A DNA stretch of 64,000 nt. It comes from Clostridia bacterium. Its GTDB lineage: Bacteria; Bacillota; Clostridia; UBA1212. The DNA lies in NCBI GenBank assembly GCA_017444825.1, contig JAFSVU010000050.1, positions 62,001 to 126,000 of the forward strand. The letters are read 5' to 3'. Position 1 is the first letter of the stretch. Each line of letters starts with the position of its first letter. Positions 45,586 to 52,969 of this stretch are shown here, piece after piece. Below the pieces are notes generated by a model, which saw only the letters and a program-made list of their open reading frames with translations, was not told the DNA's origin and did not search any database. The position numbers were made by a program, and so were the translations under genes.

Positions 45586-46533
45586 ATGTACAGAATCGGA
45601 ATCGACCTTGGCGGTATCAACGTTGCGTGCGGTCTTGTCACAGACGGAGAAAAAATAATACTCAAAAAAAGCAGACCCACATGGAGCAAAGGAAAAAAGG
45701 CGACAGACGTCGCAGCTGTCATGTGTGAAACGGCGCTGGACCTCATAAAGGACGCAGGCCTTACGGAGGACGACATCAGCCTGATAGGCATAGGCATTCC
45801 CGGTGCAGTCGACAGGAACAGAGGTTTTGTCATAAGGACCGCCAATGTTCCCCTTGACGGTTTCGACCTTGCAGGTTTCTTCAAACAGTATACAAAGATC
45901 CCGATAAAGCTTGACAATGATGCAAACTGCGCAGCTCTCGGCGAGGCTCTCGTTGGCGCCGGAAGAGGCAAAAGCAGTTCCCTCACCTTCACCCTCGGAA
46001 CAGGTGTAGGCGGAGGCATCATAATAGACGGAAAGATCTATTCAGGCTTCAATCATGCAGGCGGTGAAGTTGGCCACATGGTCACTCATGTGGGCGGCAG
46101 AAAATGCGGTTGCGGAAGACGGGGCTGCTTTGAGGCATACGCCTCCGCCACTGCCATAATACACGACGCTAAAAATGCGGCGAAAAAGCATCCCGAAACA
46201 AAAATGATCGAGCTTGCCGGCGGTGATATTAACAGGATCAGCGGCAGGACCGTATTCGACGCGAAGGACCTTGGCGATGTGACGGCCATAGGTGTGGTCA
46301 ATAACTACATTAAGGAGCTCAGCGAAGGGATCGCAAACTACATCAACATATTCCAGCCCGAAACCATCATTCTCGGCGGCGGCATCTCCAACCAGAAGGA
46401 GAAGCTCCTGGTGCCTCTCAGGAAAGCTGTCTTTGAAAAAACATACGGGGCGAATCTTCTTCCCCGCACCGAAATAGTTTGCGCCACCCTCGGAAACGAT
46501 GCCGGCATTATTGGCGCCGCGCTGCTGGGCTAA
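45586..46533 (+). CDS. ROK-family sugar kinase (glucokinase-like)
   Basis: 315 residues. I-G-I-D-L-G-G is the ATP motif, N-D-A-N-C-A-A-L-G-E near residue 105 holds the catalytic Asp, and C-G-C-G-R-R-G-C-F-E near 175 is the zinc-binding ROK signature. G-H-M and the following His are the substrate-binding His pattern. Glucose is the most common substrate of this type, but glucosamine or another amino sugar is possible beside nagB. GGAGG lies just upstream of ATG. Confidence 0.88.
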   Translation: MYRIGIDLGGINVACGLVTDGEKIILKKSRPTWSKGKKATDVAAVMCETALDLIKDAGLTEDDISLIGIGIPGAVDRNRGFVIRTANVPLDGFDLAGFFKQYTKIPIKLDNDANCAALGEALVGAGRGKSSSLTFTLGTGVGGGIIIDGKIYSGFNHAGGEVGHMVTHVGGRKCGCGRRGCFEAYASATAIIHDAKNAAKKHPETKMIELAGGDINRISGRTVFDAKDLGDVTAIGVVNNYIKELSEGIANYINIFQPETIILGGGISNQKEKLLVPLRKAVFEKTYGANLLPRTEIVCATLGNDAGIIGAALLG

Positions 46534-46552
46534 AGATCCAACCAAATACAAT

Positions 46553-47350
46553 ATGACTGTAAGACTGTTTTTGCGATACGACGGAAGCGGGTTCAGCGGC
46601 TGGCAGGTTCAAAACCGTGGCGGCAGCGAGGACCCGCTTAAGCCTACTGTCCAGGGAACGCTGAACAAGGCCCTAAGAGAGCTTCTCAAGGACGATTCAA
46701 TCAAAGTCACAGGATGCAGCAGGACAGACGCCGGAGTTCATGCCCTTGATTATTGCGCAAGCTTTGACATTGGTCAGTCTCCTGTTCCACCGGACAAGAT
46801 CTGCCTTGCGCTCCGCCCTCTTCTCCCGGAAACCATAACCGTTTTCAGATCCGAGGAAGCTCCCGAGGGCTTCAATGCCAGGTATGACACCGTAAAAAAG
46901 ACCTACAAATACGTTTTTTATTGCGACGAGTTCGGCATTCCTTCGCTTAACGGCAATGCATGGTTCGTTAAGACCCCCGAAAAGCCCGATATCTCTTTGA
47001 TGAACGAGGCGGCTTCAAAGCTTCTCGGCACCCACGATTTTTCGGCTTATTGCGGCGACCTTAAAAACGCAAAAACCACGGAGCGCACCATCTTTCAGTG
47101 CTCCGTCTCAAAGCATCCTGTAGACACAGGATCCTCCCGGATCGATCTGTATGAGATCAAGGTCACCGGCGACGGTTTTTTGTACAATATGGTCCGCATC
47201 ATTTCAGGCACCCTTCTTTACGCGGGTCTGGGGAAAATGTCACCGGAGGACGTAGCGGCCACTCTCGAAAATAAAGCCCGCAAGGACGCCGGCATCACCG
47301 CACCGCCCCAGGGGCTCTATCTTGCAAAAGTTTATCTAAGATCCGAATAA
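46553..47350 (+). CDS. truA: tRNA pseudouridine synthase A
   Basis: 265 residues from ATG 46553; the longer in-frame start lies inside the ROK gene. It starts L-F-L-R-Y-D-G-S-G-F-S-G-W-Q and has C-S-R-T-D-A-G-V-H-A, with the catalytic Asp, and N-M-V-R-I-I-S-G near 215. TruA makes pseudouridine at tRNA positions 38-40. It has no clear ribosome binding site, so translational coupling to the ROK kinase 20 bases upstream is likely. Confidence 0.95.
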   Translation: MTVRLFLRYDGSGFSGWQVQNRGGSEDPLKPTVQGTLNKALRELLKDDSIKVTGCSRTDAGVHALDYCASFDIGQSPVPPDKICLALRPLLPETITVFRSEEAPEGFNARYDTVKKTYKYVFYCDEFGIPSLNGNAWFVKTPEKPDISLMNEAASKLLGTHDFSAYCGDLKNAKTTERTIFQCSVSKHPVDTGSSRIDLYEIKVTGDGFLYNMVRIISGTLLYAGLGKMSPEDVAATLENKARKDAGITAPPQGLYLAKVYLRSE

Positions 47351-47363
47351 GACGTTTTTTATT

Positions 47364-47393
47364 CCCGGCGCGTCACTGCTCCGGGCTTTTTTT
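47364..47393 (+). terminator. truA terminator
   Basis: CCCGG pairs with CCGGG (47364-47368 with 47381-47385), followed by CTTTTTTT. It overlaps the end of the convergent membrane-protein gene. Confidence 0.7.
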
Positions 47394-48275
47394 GACCAGA
47401 AATCCTTTCTCATCCGCCTCATAACCCAGAACGTCGAGGGTATTGATCATCGTGACAGCCACCGCAATCGCAGAGAAAGCAGTCAGCACCGACGTCAGGC
47501 ACAGGGATACGGTCGAGAGTCCAACCGACATCACGTTTTCGAGACCCTCAGGTATCGGGATATGGCTCAGCACAATGTTTAAAAAGTATGACACGGCGAC
47601 TGAGGCACCGAATGTAAAAATATAAACACCGAGGATCAGAGGCCTTTTGACCAGAATCAGACCCGTGTCGAAGAATCCCCTGAAGGATGTCTTCCCTGTA
47701 AGCACCACGTAGAACGAACTGACCAATGTCATCAGAAGCGCGATCAGACCCGGAAGCACAAACAGTGACAGGCCGACGGAGACCAGCAGACTCCCGCAGA
47801 GGGCACAAAAAGCGACCCTCGGTATGGCCCGCACGCCCTGTCCAAGGTAATATCCGGCAGTTCCCACGTCGTGAACCTCCGCAGGGCTGTCGTTTATCAC
47901 GTATATATCGCCCTCCATGTAGTTAAGGGTGAGAGCACCGTGTCTTCCCTCGTCAAGAGTGAGTTTAATCAGCGCTGCAGGAAAAACGAAAGCCATGACC
48001 GTGACGATCAGCTCCATGATCAGGAAAGGCATAAGGCTCGCCATCATCTCGGAAAGCGCCGTGCCCATCTGATCCGCCGTGGCGCTCTCGTCAGCCATGA
48101 TCTCGATAAAAGTGTTTATCACCTCGTTGTTGGAGAACATTGTCGTGATAATCCCTTCAAGAATGCCTATCGGTATCATCACAAGGAGAATGAGCAGTAT
48201 TATTTTACCGAAGTGGAGTCGAAATACTCTGGCCGCTTCCTTAAATATCTCCGTGAACGTTAAATGGGTCTTCAT
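47373..48275 (-). CDS. Multi-pass membrane protein
   Basis: 300 residues with about six hydrophobic segments, the first at residues 20-45 (I-I-L-L-I-L-L-V-M-I-P-I-G). A cytoplasmic-looking N-terminus (T-F-T-E-I-F-K-E-A-A-R-V-F) is like those of the glycerophosphodiester phosphodiesterase membrane-domain family. GGAGG lies upstream of ATG 48275. Transport or membrane-organising role unknown. Confidence 0.6.
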   Translation of the reverse strand: MKTHLTFTEIFKEAARVFRLHFGKIILLILLVMIPIGILEGIITTMFSNNEVINTFIEIMADESATADQMGTALSEMMASLMPFLIMELIVTVMAFVFPAALIKLTLDEGRHGALTLNYMEGDIYVINDSPAEVHDVGTAGYYLGQGVRAIPRVAFCALCGSLLVSVGLSLFVLPGLIALLMTLVSSFYVVLTGKTSFRGFFDTGLILVKRPLILGVYIFTFGASVAVSYFLNIVLSHIPIPEGLENVMSVGLSTVSLCLTSVLTAFSAIAVAVTMINTLDVLGYEADEKGFLVKKSPEQ

Positions 48276-48317
48276 TGGTTATCCTCCGGGGATCTCTTTT
48301 TAAACGGCAATAAACCG

Positions 48318-48854
48318 TCATGCACGGCCTTTATTTGCCTTTCTGTACTCATAAATTTTAAGGCCGACAAATGCGGCGACGGCACCGATCAAAGCAAAAA
48401 TAATGGATGCGGTGAGGACCGTGGGAACCGCAAAAGCGTCCTCGTATACCTCGAAGCCCTGACTTGTGATCTTGTCCGGGTGGGAAAAGGAGAACGAATA
48501 GAAATACTTGAGTTTTTCAAAGTAATTCATCTTTGAGCCCGCAATCTCCACCTTCGGAACGTAATGGATCATGTTCGTTACGGTATTCGTTATGGCTGCG
48601 GCAAGTACGCTGTCAGCCGCCAATATGATGTACGGATGGGGACCCTTCATAGGACCGTGGCCAAGAGCAAGGTAAAAAACGACCGCTCCGATACCGCAGA
48701 GTACCATCATCGCAATCGAACTGATATCAAGAGCGCAGAGCAGCACTGCGTAAGGAAACGCGCCAACGATCCCCCCTGCAAGCCCTATCATGACAAGCTT
48801 GAAAACTGTCCCTGCTCCGGGCTTTTCTGTCTCATTAACAACTTTGTCTGACAT
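48318..48854 (-). CDS. Small membrane protein, unknown
   Basis: 178 residues from ATG 48854 (AGGAGG site). Four hydrophobic helices can be seen: near 18-38, 43-65, 80-95 and 145-168. An extracytoplasmic loop of about 45 residues lies before the last helix. It forms a unit with the preceding membrane protein gene (42 bases apart), but no family was recognised. Confidence 0.6.
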   Translation of the reverse strand: MSDKVVNETEKPGAGTVFKLVMIGLAGGIVGAFPYAVLLCALDISSIAMMVLCGIGAVVFYLALGHGPMKGPHPYIILAADSVLAAAITNTVTNMIHYVPKVEIAGSKMNYFEKLKYFYSFSFSHPDKITSQGFEVYEDAFAVPTVLTASIIFALIGAVAAFVGLKIYEYRKANKGRA

Positions 48855-48878
48855 ATCGTATCCTCCTGTCAGCATAAT

Positions 48879-48926
48879 AAAACCGGCGGATATTAACGGC
48901 CTTCTCGGGGCACGTAAAACCGCCGG
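48879..48926 (-). terminator. carD terminator
   Basis: On the minus strand CCGGCGG pairs with CCGCCGG (48926-48920 with 48889-48883) around a long loop of about 30 bases, followed by TTTTATTATG. It falls between carD and the small membrane protein gene. Confidence 0.55.
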
Positions 48927-49008
48927 AACTTCATTTCGCGGGGTTTAGTTCGGTTCTCACGGACGCCTTATCCTTCTTTTCACAGTGATCGGGGCCCGGC
49001 ACCGGTCT

Positions 49009-49491
49009 TTATACAAGGCAACGGCCCACTATCTGTTCGACCTGCTCCTTATCCATGCCGGAAGCCAGCTGGATCTCGCTGAAAAGAATCTTCTTTGCGC
49101 TGACAAGCATCTTTTTTTCACCTGCGGAGAGAGTCTTCGTTTTTTCGCGAAGCACCAGATACTTGTACACGTCAATGGTTTTGTAAATATCTCCGGACTT
49201 CATCAGCTCGAGCTGGTCGCGCTGACGTTTATTCCAGTTCGGATCCTGAGGCTGAAGCTCGGAAGTTCTGATGTATTCCAGCACACTCTCGATCTCCTGA
49301 GCCTTGATAACAGGCCGGAGACCCGTATTCGAATCCGGATCCGCCGGAACCATCAGATGAAGATTACCGTAAGGCAGATCGATCATATAGTAGTGCTTCG
49401 TTTCTCCGCCCACAACGTTCTGTTTAATATCGCTTATAACGCCTGCGCCGTGCAGCGGAAATACTACAAAATCTCCTCTTTTGAAATCCAT
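49009..49491 (-). CDS. CarD/CdnL-family transcription regulator
   Basis: 160 residues from ATG 49491 (a TTG at 49515 is possible). D-F-V-V-F-P-L-H-G-A-G-V-I-S-D-I is the CarD N-terminal Tudor-like domain, which binds the RNA polymerase beta subunit. The helical C-terminal half, W-N-K-R-Q-R-D-Q-L-E-L-M-K-S-G-D-I, contacts promoter DNA to stabilise open complexes. The family is essential or growth-related in many bacteria. It is divergent from galK. Confidence 0.85.
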   Translation of the reverse strand: MDFKRGDFVVFPLHGAGVISDIKQNVVGGETKHYYMIDLPYGNLHLMVPADPDSNTGLRPVIKAQEIESVLEYIRTSELQPQDPNWNKRQRDQLELMKSGDIYKTIDVYKYLVLREKTKTLSAGEKKMLVSAKKILFSEIQLASGMDKEQVEQIVGRCLV

Positions 49492-49553
49492 GAGCCTCGT
49501 TTCTTTAGTATTCAAGCTAAACCGTATTCCTGCTTTTTGTTTTAAAATACAGC

Positions 49554-49582
49554 TTGAAACTCCTCCTTAATTATTTTAAACT
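49554..49582 (+). promoter_or_regulatory. galK promoter candidate
   Basis: TTGAAA (49554-49559), 17 bases, TAAACT (49577-49582). The -10 box is weak. Start would fall near 49589, about 43 bases before the galK ATG. Confidence 0.5.
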
Positions 49583-49631
49583 ATTCGAGGCACTTTTTCA
49601 AGTCCAAAACCCTACGAAAGCAGGTACTAAA

Positions 49632-50840
49632 ATGGATAAAAACGACTCTCTCCACCCAATAAACGAGGTACTGTCATTCTTCAAAAAAACATTCGGCGAC
49701 ACTGAAAATGTTCGTGTTTTTACGGCCCCCGGAAGGGTCAATCTCATTGGCGAGCACATCGATTATTGCGGCGGATACGTCTTTCCCGCAGCCCTGACAC
49801 TCGGCACTTACGTTGCGATCCGCAGGAACGAAACCAATGACACCGTCCGCATTGCAGCCACCACCATTGACGGCATCAGGACGTTTAAGCTGTCCGACAT
49901 CGACTCCGCAAAGACTCTGGACTGGGGCAATTACCAGGCAGGCGTTGTGAAGGAGCTGCTTTCTCTCGGGCTCTCTTTGGGCGGCTTTGACGCGGTATAC
50001 CACAGCACCATTCCATTTGGCGCAGGTCTTTCTTCATCTGCCTCCATCGAGGTGTCCACCGGCCTTGCGGTCTCGACCATCTTCGGCTCTCCCCTTACGG
50101 GAAAAGAGCTGGCTCTTGCGGGCCAGCGGGCTGAAAACAGGTTCTGCGGCGTCAACTGCGGTATCATGGATCAGTTTGCATCGTCAATGGGCCGCGAGGA
50201 TCACGCCATCCTCCTCGACTGCGCCAGCATCACCCACAAATACGTGCCGCTTGACCTTGGCGACAACGTTCTCGTCCTTGCAAACACCTGCAAAAGGCAC
50301 GCCCTCGGGGCTTCAAAATACAACGAGAGACGCCAGGAGGTTTCCGTCGGCCTTGAGGAAATGAACCGCATAGCAAAAGCTCACGGTGCCCCAAAAAAGC
50401 CGAACCTTTGCGCATTCACAAAGGCAGAACTGAAGGAGTATGCTCCTGAAATCGCGAGTGACGTCATCAGAAAGCGAGTTATGCACGTAGTAAGCGAGAA
50501 CGAACGAGTTAAAGAGGCGGTGGCTCTCCTTGAAAGCGGCAGGCTTGCCGAATTCGGCGCCCTTCTCCGCGACGCCAATCAGTCCATCCGCTACCTTTAT
50601 GAAGCCACAGGCGAAGAGCTGGATGCCATCTACGACGCCACCCTTGATTTTGAAGGCTGCATCGGCTCCAGAATGACCGGAGGCGGTTTCGGCGGCTGCA
50701 CCGTCAACATCGTCAAGGCGTCCGCTGTCGAAGCGTTTAAGGCCCACGTGGCGGAGCGTTACACCGCTGCCACCGGCAACGTGCCCGAGTTTTACGTGTG
50801 CAAGGTCGGGGATGGCGCGAGGGAGTGCCATTTGGTTTAA
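49632..50840 (+). CDS. galK: Galactokinase
   Basis: 402 residues from ATG 49632. A-P-G-R-V-N-L-I-G-E-H-I-D-Y near residue 34 is the galactokinase signature, I-P-F-G-A-G-L-S-S-S-A-S near 137 the ATP-binding GHMP motif, and M-T-G-G-G-F-G-G-C near 352 the third block. It phosphorylates galactose at C1. Copy B of the interspersed repeat starts right at its stop. No other gal gene is near. Confidence 0.93.
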   Translation: MDKNDSLHPINEVLSFFKKTFGDTENVRVFTAPGRVNLIGEHIDYCGGYVFPAALTLGTYVAIRRNETNDTVRIAATTIDGIRTFKLSDIDSAKTLDWGNYQAGVVKELLSLGLSLGGFDAVYHSTIPFGAGLSSSASIEVSTGLAVSTIFGSPLTGKELALAGQRAENRFCGVNCGIMDQFASSMGREDHAILLDCASITHKYVPLDLGDNVLVLANTCKRHALGASKYNERRQEVSVGLEEMNRIAKAHGAPKKPNLCAFTKAELKEYAPEIASDVIRKRVMHVVSENERVKEAVALLESGRLAEFGALLRDANQSIRYLYEATGEELDAIYDATLDFEGCIGSRMTGGGFGGCTVNIVKASAVEAFKAHVAERYTAATGNVPEFYVCKVGDGARECHLV

Positions 50841-51085
50841 GCGGTGCCGGACAAAGTAATAGTTTGAGGGGTGCCGCTCAGGTAATAGGTAATGGTTAAA
50901 GGGGTGCCGCTCAGGTAATAAGTAACAGGTAAAAGGTAATATGGGGCCCACGTCGACCACATTTCATCGAGGAACGATCAAGCACGAAGTGCAGCCAAGT
51001 GACGAGATGCAAGGTGCGAGACGCGAGGGGTGCCGCTAAGGTAATAAGTAACAGGTAAAAGGTAAGAGGTAAGAGGTACAAGGTG
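50841..51085 (+). repeat. Interspersed intergenic repeat, copy B
   Basis: It begins at the galK stop. It has four GGTGCCG units with following (A/G)GTAATAnGTA strings and the block CGTCGACCACATTTCATCGA to GACGAGATGCAAGGTGCGAG also seen in copy A. The inner hairpin is GCAC-GAA-GTGC here; in copy A it is TCAC-GAA-GTGA, so one base pair differs on both sides and pairing is kept. No gene lies in the stretch. Confidence 0.7.
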
Positions 51086-51091
51086 TACGGG

Positions 51092-51120
51092 TTGACTTTT
51101 GGCGTTTCCGGCGCTACAAT
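51092..51120 (+). promoter_or_regulatory. tRNA-Leu promoter
   Basis: TTGACT (51092-51097), 17 bases, TACAAT (51115-51120), starting transcription just before the tRNA. Confidence 0.75.
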
Positions 51121-51130
51121 TACCCACTGT

Positions 51131-51212
51131 GCGGATATGGTGGAATGGCAGACACGTTGGTCTTAGGAACCAATGCGAGAGCGTGCAGGTTCAAGTCCTG
51201 TTATCCGCACCA
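51131..51212 (+). tRNA. tRNA-Leu (anticodon UAG)
   Basis: 82 bases with encoded CCA. GCGGATA pairs with TATCCGC in the acceptor stem; the anticodon stem TTGGT / ACCAA holds the loop CTTAGGA with anticodon TAG, reading CUA codons. GCAGG / CCTGT with TTCAAGT forms the T arm. The long variable region fits Leu. A promoter precedes it and a strong terminator follows. Confidence 0.93.
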
Positions 51213-51214
51213 GG

Positions 51215-51255
51215 ATAGGATTGCTATTTTAATAAAGATAGTAATCCTATTTTTT
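51215..51255 (+). terminator. tRNA-Leu terminator
   Basis: ATAGGATTGCTAT pairs with ATAGTAATCCTAT (one mismatch), loop of about ten bases, then TTTTT. Strong. Confidence 0.8.
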
Positions 51256-51278
51256 AACTATCCGGAGGATTAGTTGAT

Positions 51279-51755
51279 ATGTATTTTGGATTAATTGACG
51301 AGCACAGCAGACAGCATTACACCTATCTCAAAGACATTTTTACAGCTTTAAATAATCGGCAAAAAGAGTACAATTGGCTGATAACCGATTGTGAAATCAT
51401 TGCCCATAGTGATGCTCTGGAAGAATTAAACGCGGGAGATTATCACTTTTTTAGTGGCGATGAATTAACTGAGCTTGTAGAAAAAGACGATAGTCAATGG
51501 ATATGGGGAGTTCTTTCCGGATTTGACAAAAACATCCCATTGAATAAGATTATGCAATATCCTCTTCCAAAGTCAGATTCTCACGGCTTCTGGAAGAATC
51601 CCGTTATTTTGCAGCACCCCCTTTCATCTGTTGAAATTGTTCCTTTTGATAGTTCTTTCGTTTTGATAATCAGCACGCAAAAAGACTGTATTGAGTCATT
51701 TAGAAAGGCATTTCCAAAATGCGAGGACTTATTTGATTACAATAATAGAGCGTAG
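51279..51755 (+). CDS. Small AT-rich-island protein (DUF2691-like)
   Basis: 158 residues. N-W-L-I-T-D-C near residue 33, F-F-S-G-D-E-L-T-E-L-V-E near 58 and Q-W-I-W-G-V-L-S-G-F near 73 look like the DUF2691 pattern as I remember it; similar small proteins act as immunity proteins in toxin loci. The gene is clearly more AT-rich than its neighbours, starts after a GGAGG site, and follows a tRNA, all of which suggest acquisition by transfer. No toxin gene is adjacent. Confidence 0.5.
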   Translation: MYFGLIDEHSRQHYTYLKDIFTALNNRQKEYNWLITDCEIIAHSDALEELNAGDYHFFSGDELTELVEKDDSQWIWGVLSGFDKNIPLNKIMQYPLPKSDSHGFWKNPVILQHPLSSVEIVPFDSSFVLIISTQKDCIESFRKAFPKCEDLFDYNNRA

Positions 51756-52033
51756 GGGTATTGATTTTAACGATTGCTACAATTATGTTGAAATCGTTAT
51801 CTTTATCCATTAAAAAATAATGACTTTGATACTCGGTTATCAAGGTCCTTTTTATGGCAAAAAAGGGAAAATGTTCCTTCCGCCGCCGCAGAGTTGCGAT
51901 TCGTTTCGAATGATGCTAAAGTAGATTATGATTCTCTGAACGCAAAAAGTCTACAAATATCACTATTGTTAGAGAAAAGCGGTACAATTATCTAAACTGA
52001 ACATTAAAAAACCGTCAAACCTTTACTGTGACA
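51756..52033. other. Gene-free AT-rich stretch
   Basis: About 280 bases with frequent stops in all frames and no promoter-terminator pair that I can support. Base composition matches the flanking island rather than the chromosome. It may be decayed transferred DNA, but no recognisable remnant was found. Confidence 0.4.
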
Positions 52034-52249
52034 TCAACCGTGTATCTCGGCCCCGCGGGATTTTAAGTAGATATCGATATCATTGTTAATATAATTGTAC
52101 CCGGTAGTGTGCAAAACGTCGTAAAAATCCCGAATATAGTCAAACACGCCATAGTCACTGAACAGCTTCACGGTATCCTTTCCGGTCAGATTACGGTGTT
52201 GTTTATAACTTTCCAAACAAAAAACCGCAAATTTCATTTCTTTACTCAT
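52034..52249 (-). CDS. DUF3791-like protein
   Basis: 71 residues: F-A-V-F-C-L-E-S-Y-K, V-K-L-F-S-D-Y-G-V, F-D-Y-I-R-D-F-Y-D-V-L-H-T-T-G, N-D-I-D. This order is the DUF3791 pattern. These genes usually sit beside DUF3990 and one further small gene in toxin-antitoxin-like loci. Here DUF3990 is missing. It lies 11 bases after the next gene and is transcribed with it. Confidence 0.65.
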   Translation of the reverse strand: MSKEMKFAVFCLESYKQHRNLTGKDTVKLFSDYGVFDYIRDFYDVLHTTGYNYINNDIDIYLKSRGAEIHG

Positions 52250-52260
52250 AACTGTTCTCC

Positions 52261-52497
52261 TTAAACGTCAGGGAATTCGATCTTTCCGGATGAGAATTCC
52301 TGCTCAAACAGCGAATACAGCATCTGTGAACTATACTGCCAAAGCTTGGTTTCTTCTTTTTCGAGCGCTGCATAGAGCTGCGAATTATACAGTTTCTTGA
52401 CTGCTTCCTCTGCTTTCACGTTCTGCTTTTCAGATATCATAGCAACCAGATCAGCACTGATATATGGCATAATTGCAGCGAACTGTTCCTGTTCCAT
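52261..52497 (-). CDS. Companion of DUF3791-type locus
   Basis: 78 residues, helical. A-V-K-K-L-Y-N-S-Q-L-Y-A-A-L-E-K-E-E-T-K-L-W is a pattern that I associate with the small third gene of DUF3990/DUF3791 loci. GGTTAACTTCC-like spacing upstream and ATG at 52497. The role, perhaps antitoxin, is inferred from context. Confidence 0.55.
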   Translation of the reverse strand: MEQEQFAAIMPYISADLVAMISEKQNVKAEEAVKKLYNSQLYAALEKEETKLWQYSSQMLYSLFEQEFSSGKIEFPDV

Positions 52498-52519
52498 GGA
52501 AGTTAACCTCCCGGTTCTT

Positions 52520-52969
52520 CTACTGTGAAAGCATTTTCCGTTTATTAGGCATGCGGGCCTGAAGCGCCTCTTCCAGCTTCATCTTCAAAAACTCATACCG
52601 CTCTTTTTTCTCGGGTTTTTCGGCAAAGTGGACTTCCCGGAACTGCTCCGTGACGTTTTCGTAGTCAAGTTTCGCATCCCCGAACTGCTCGCTGGTGAGG
52701 TCGAACACGCAACCGTCAACGTCGTTGAAACAGTGAACGCCGCCACCCGGCAGAGGTATGCCCATGACTTTTCCGCCGTAAACGTCCTGCATCAGGAAAG
52801 CGGTGATCGAGCACTGGCCCAGGGTCTTATTGGCGGAAGACCAATCCTTCCTCATTCTTGGCGCGCAGGTGTACTCGCACCATATGTCTGACAATATGTC
52901 GTAGTAATCACGGGGAGTAAGGCCATTGGCGTCTTTGATATCGCAGCACGGGGAACCGTAAAACATCAC
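52520..52969 (-). CDS. YunG-like papain/transglutaminase-fold protein
   Basis: 149 residues with G-Q-C-S-I-T-A-F-L near residue 50, V-H-C-F-N-D-V near 78 and D-L-T-S-E-Q-F near 90. The Cys, His and Asp in that order suggest a papain/transglutaminase-like core of the YunG family. The start is GTG at 52969 or ATG at 52966, at the very end of the EPSPS-like gene. Activity is unproven. Confidence 0.65.
   Translation of the reverse strand: MMFYGSPCCDIKDANGLTPRDYYDILSDIWCEYTCAPRMRKDWSSANKTLGQCSITAFLMQDVYGGKVMGIPLPGGGVHCFNDVDGCVFDLTSEQFGDAKLDYENVTEQFREVHFAEKPEKKERYEFLKMKLEEALQARMPNKRKMLSQ

Noticed and set aside
50841..51085. CRISPR-like repeat array (GGTAATA strings)
   Set aside because: Units are degenerate, no regular spacers, no cas genes; a second inverted copy elsewhere shows it is an interspersed repeat.
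51131..51212. tRNA-Leu as the prophage attachment site
   Set aside because: The prophage has a serine integrase, which does not normally use tRNA genes, and its right edge is near 39.3 kb, 12 kb away.
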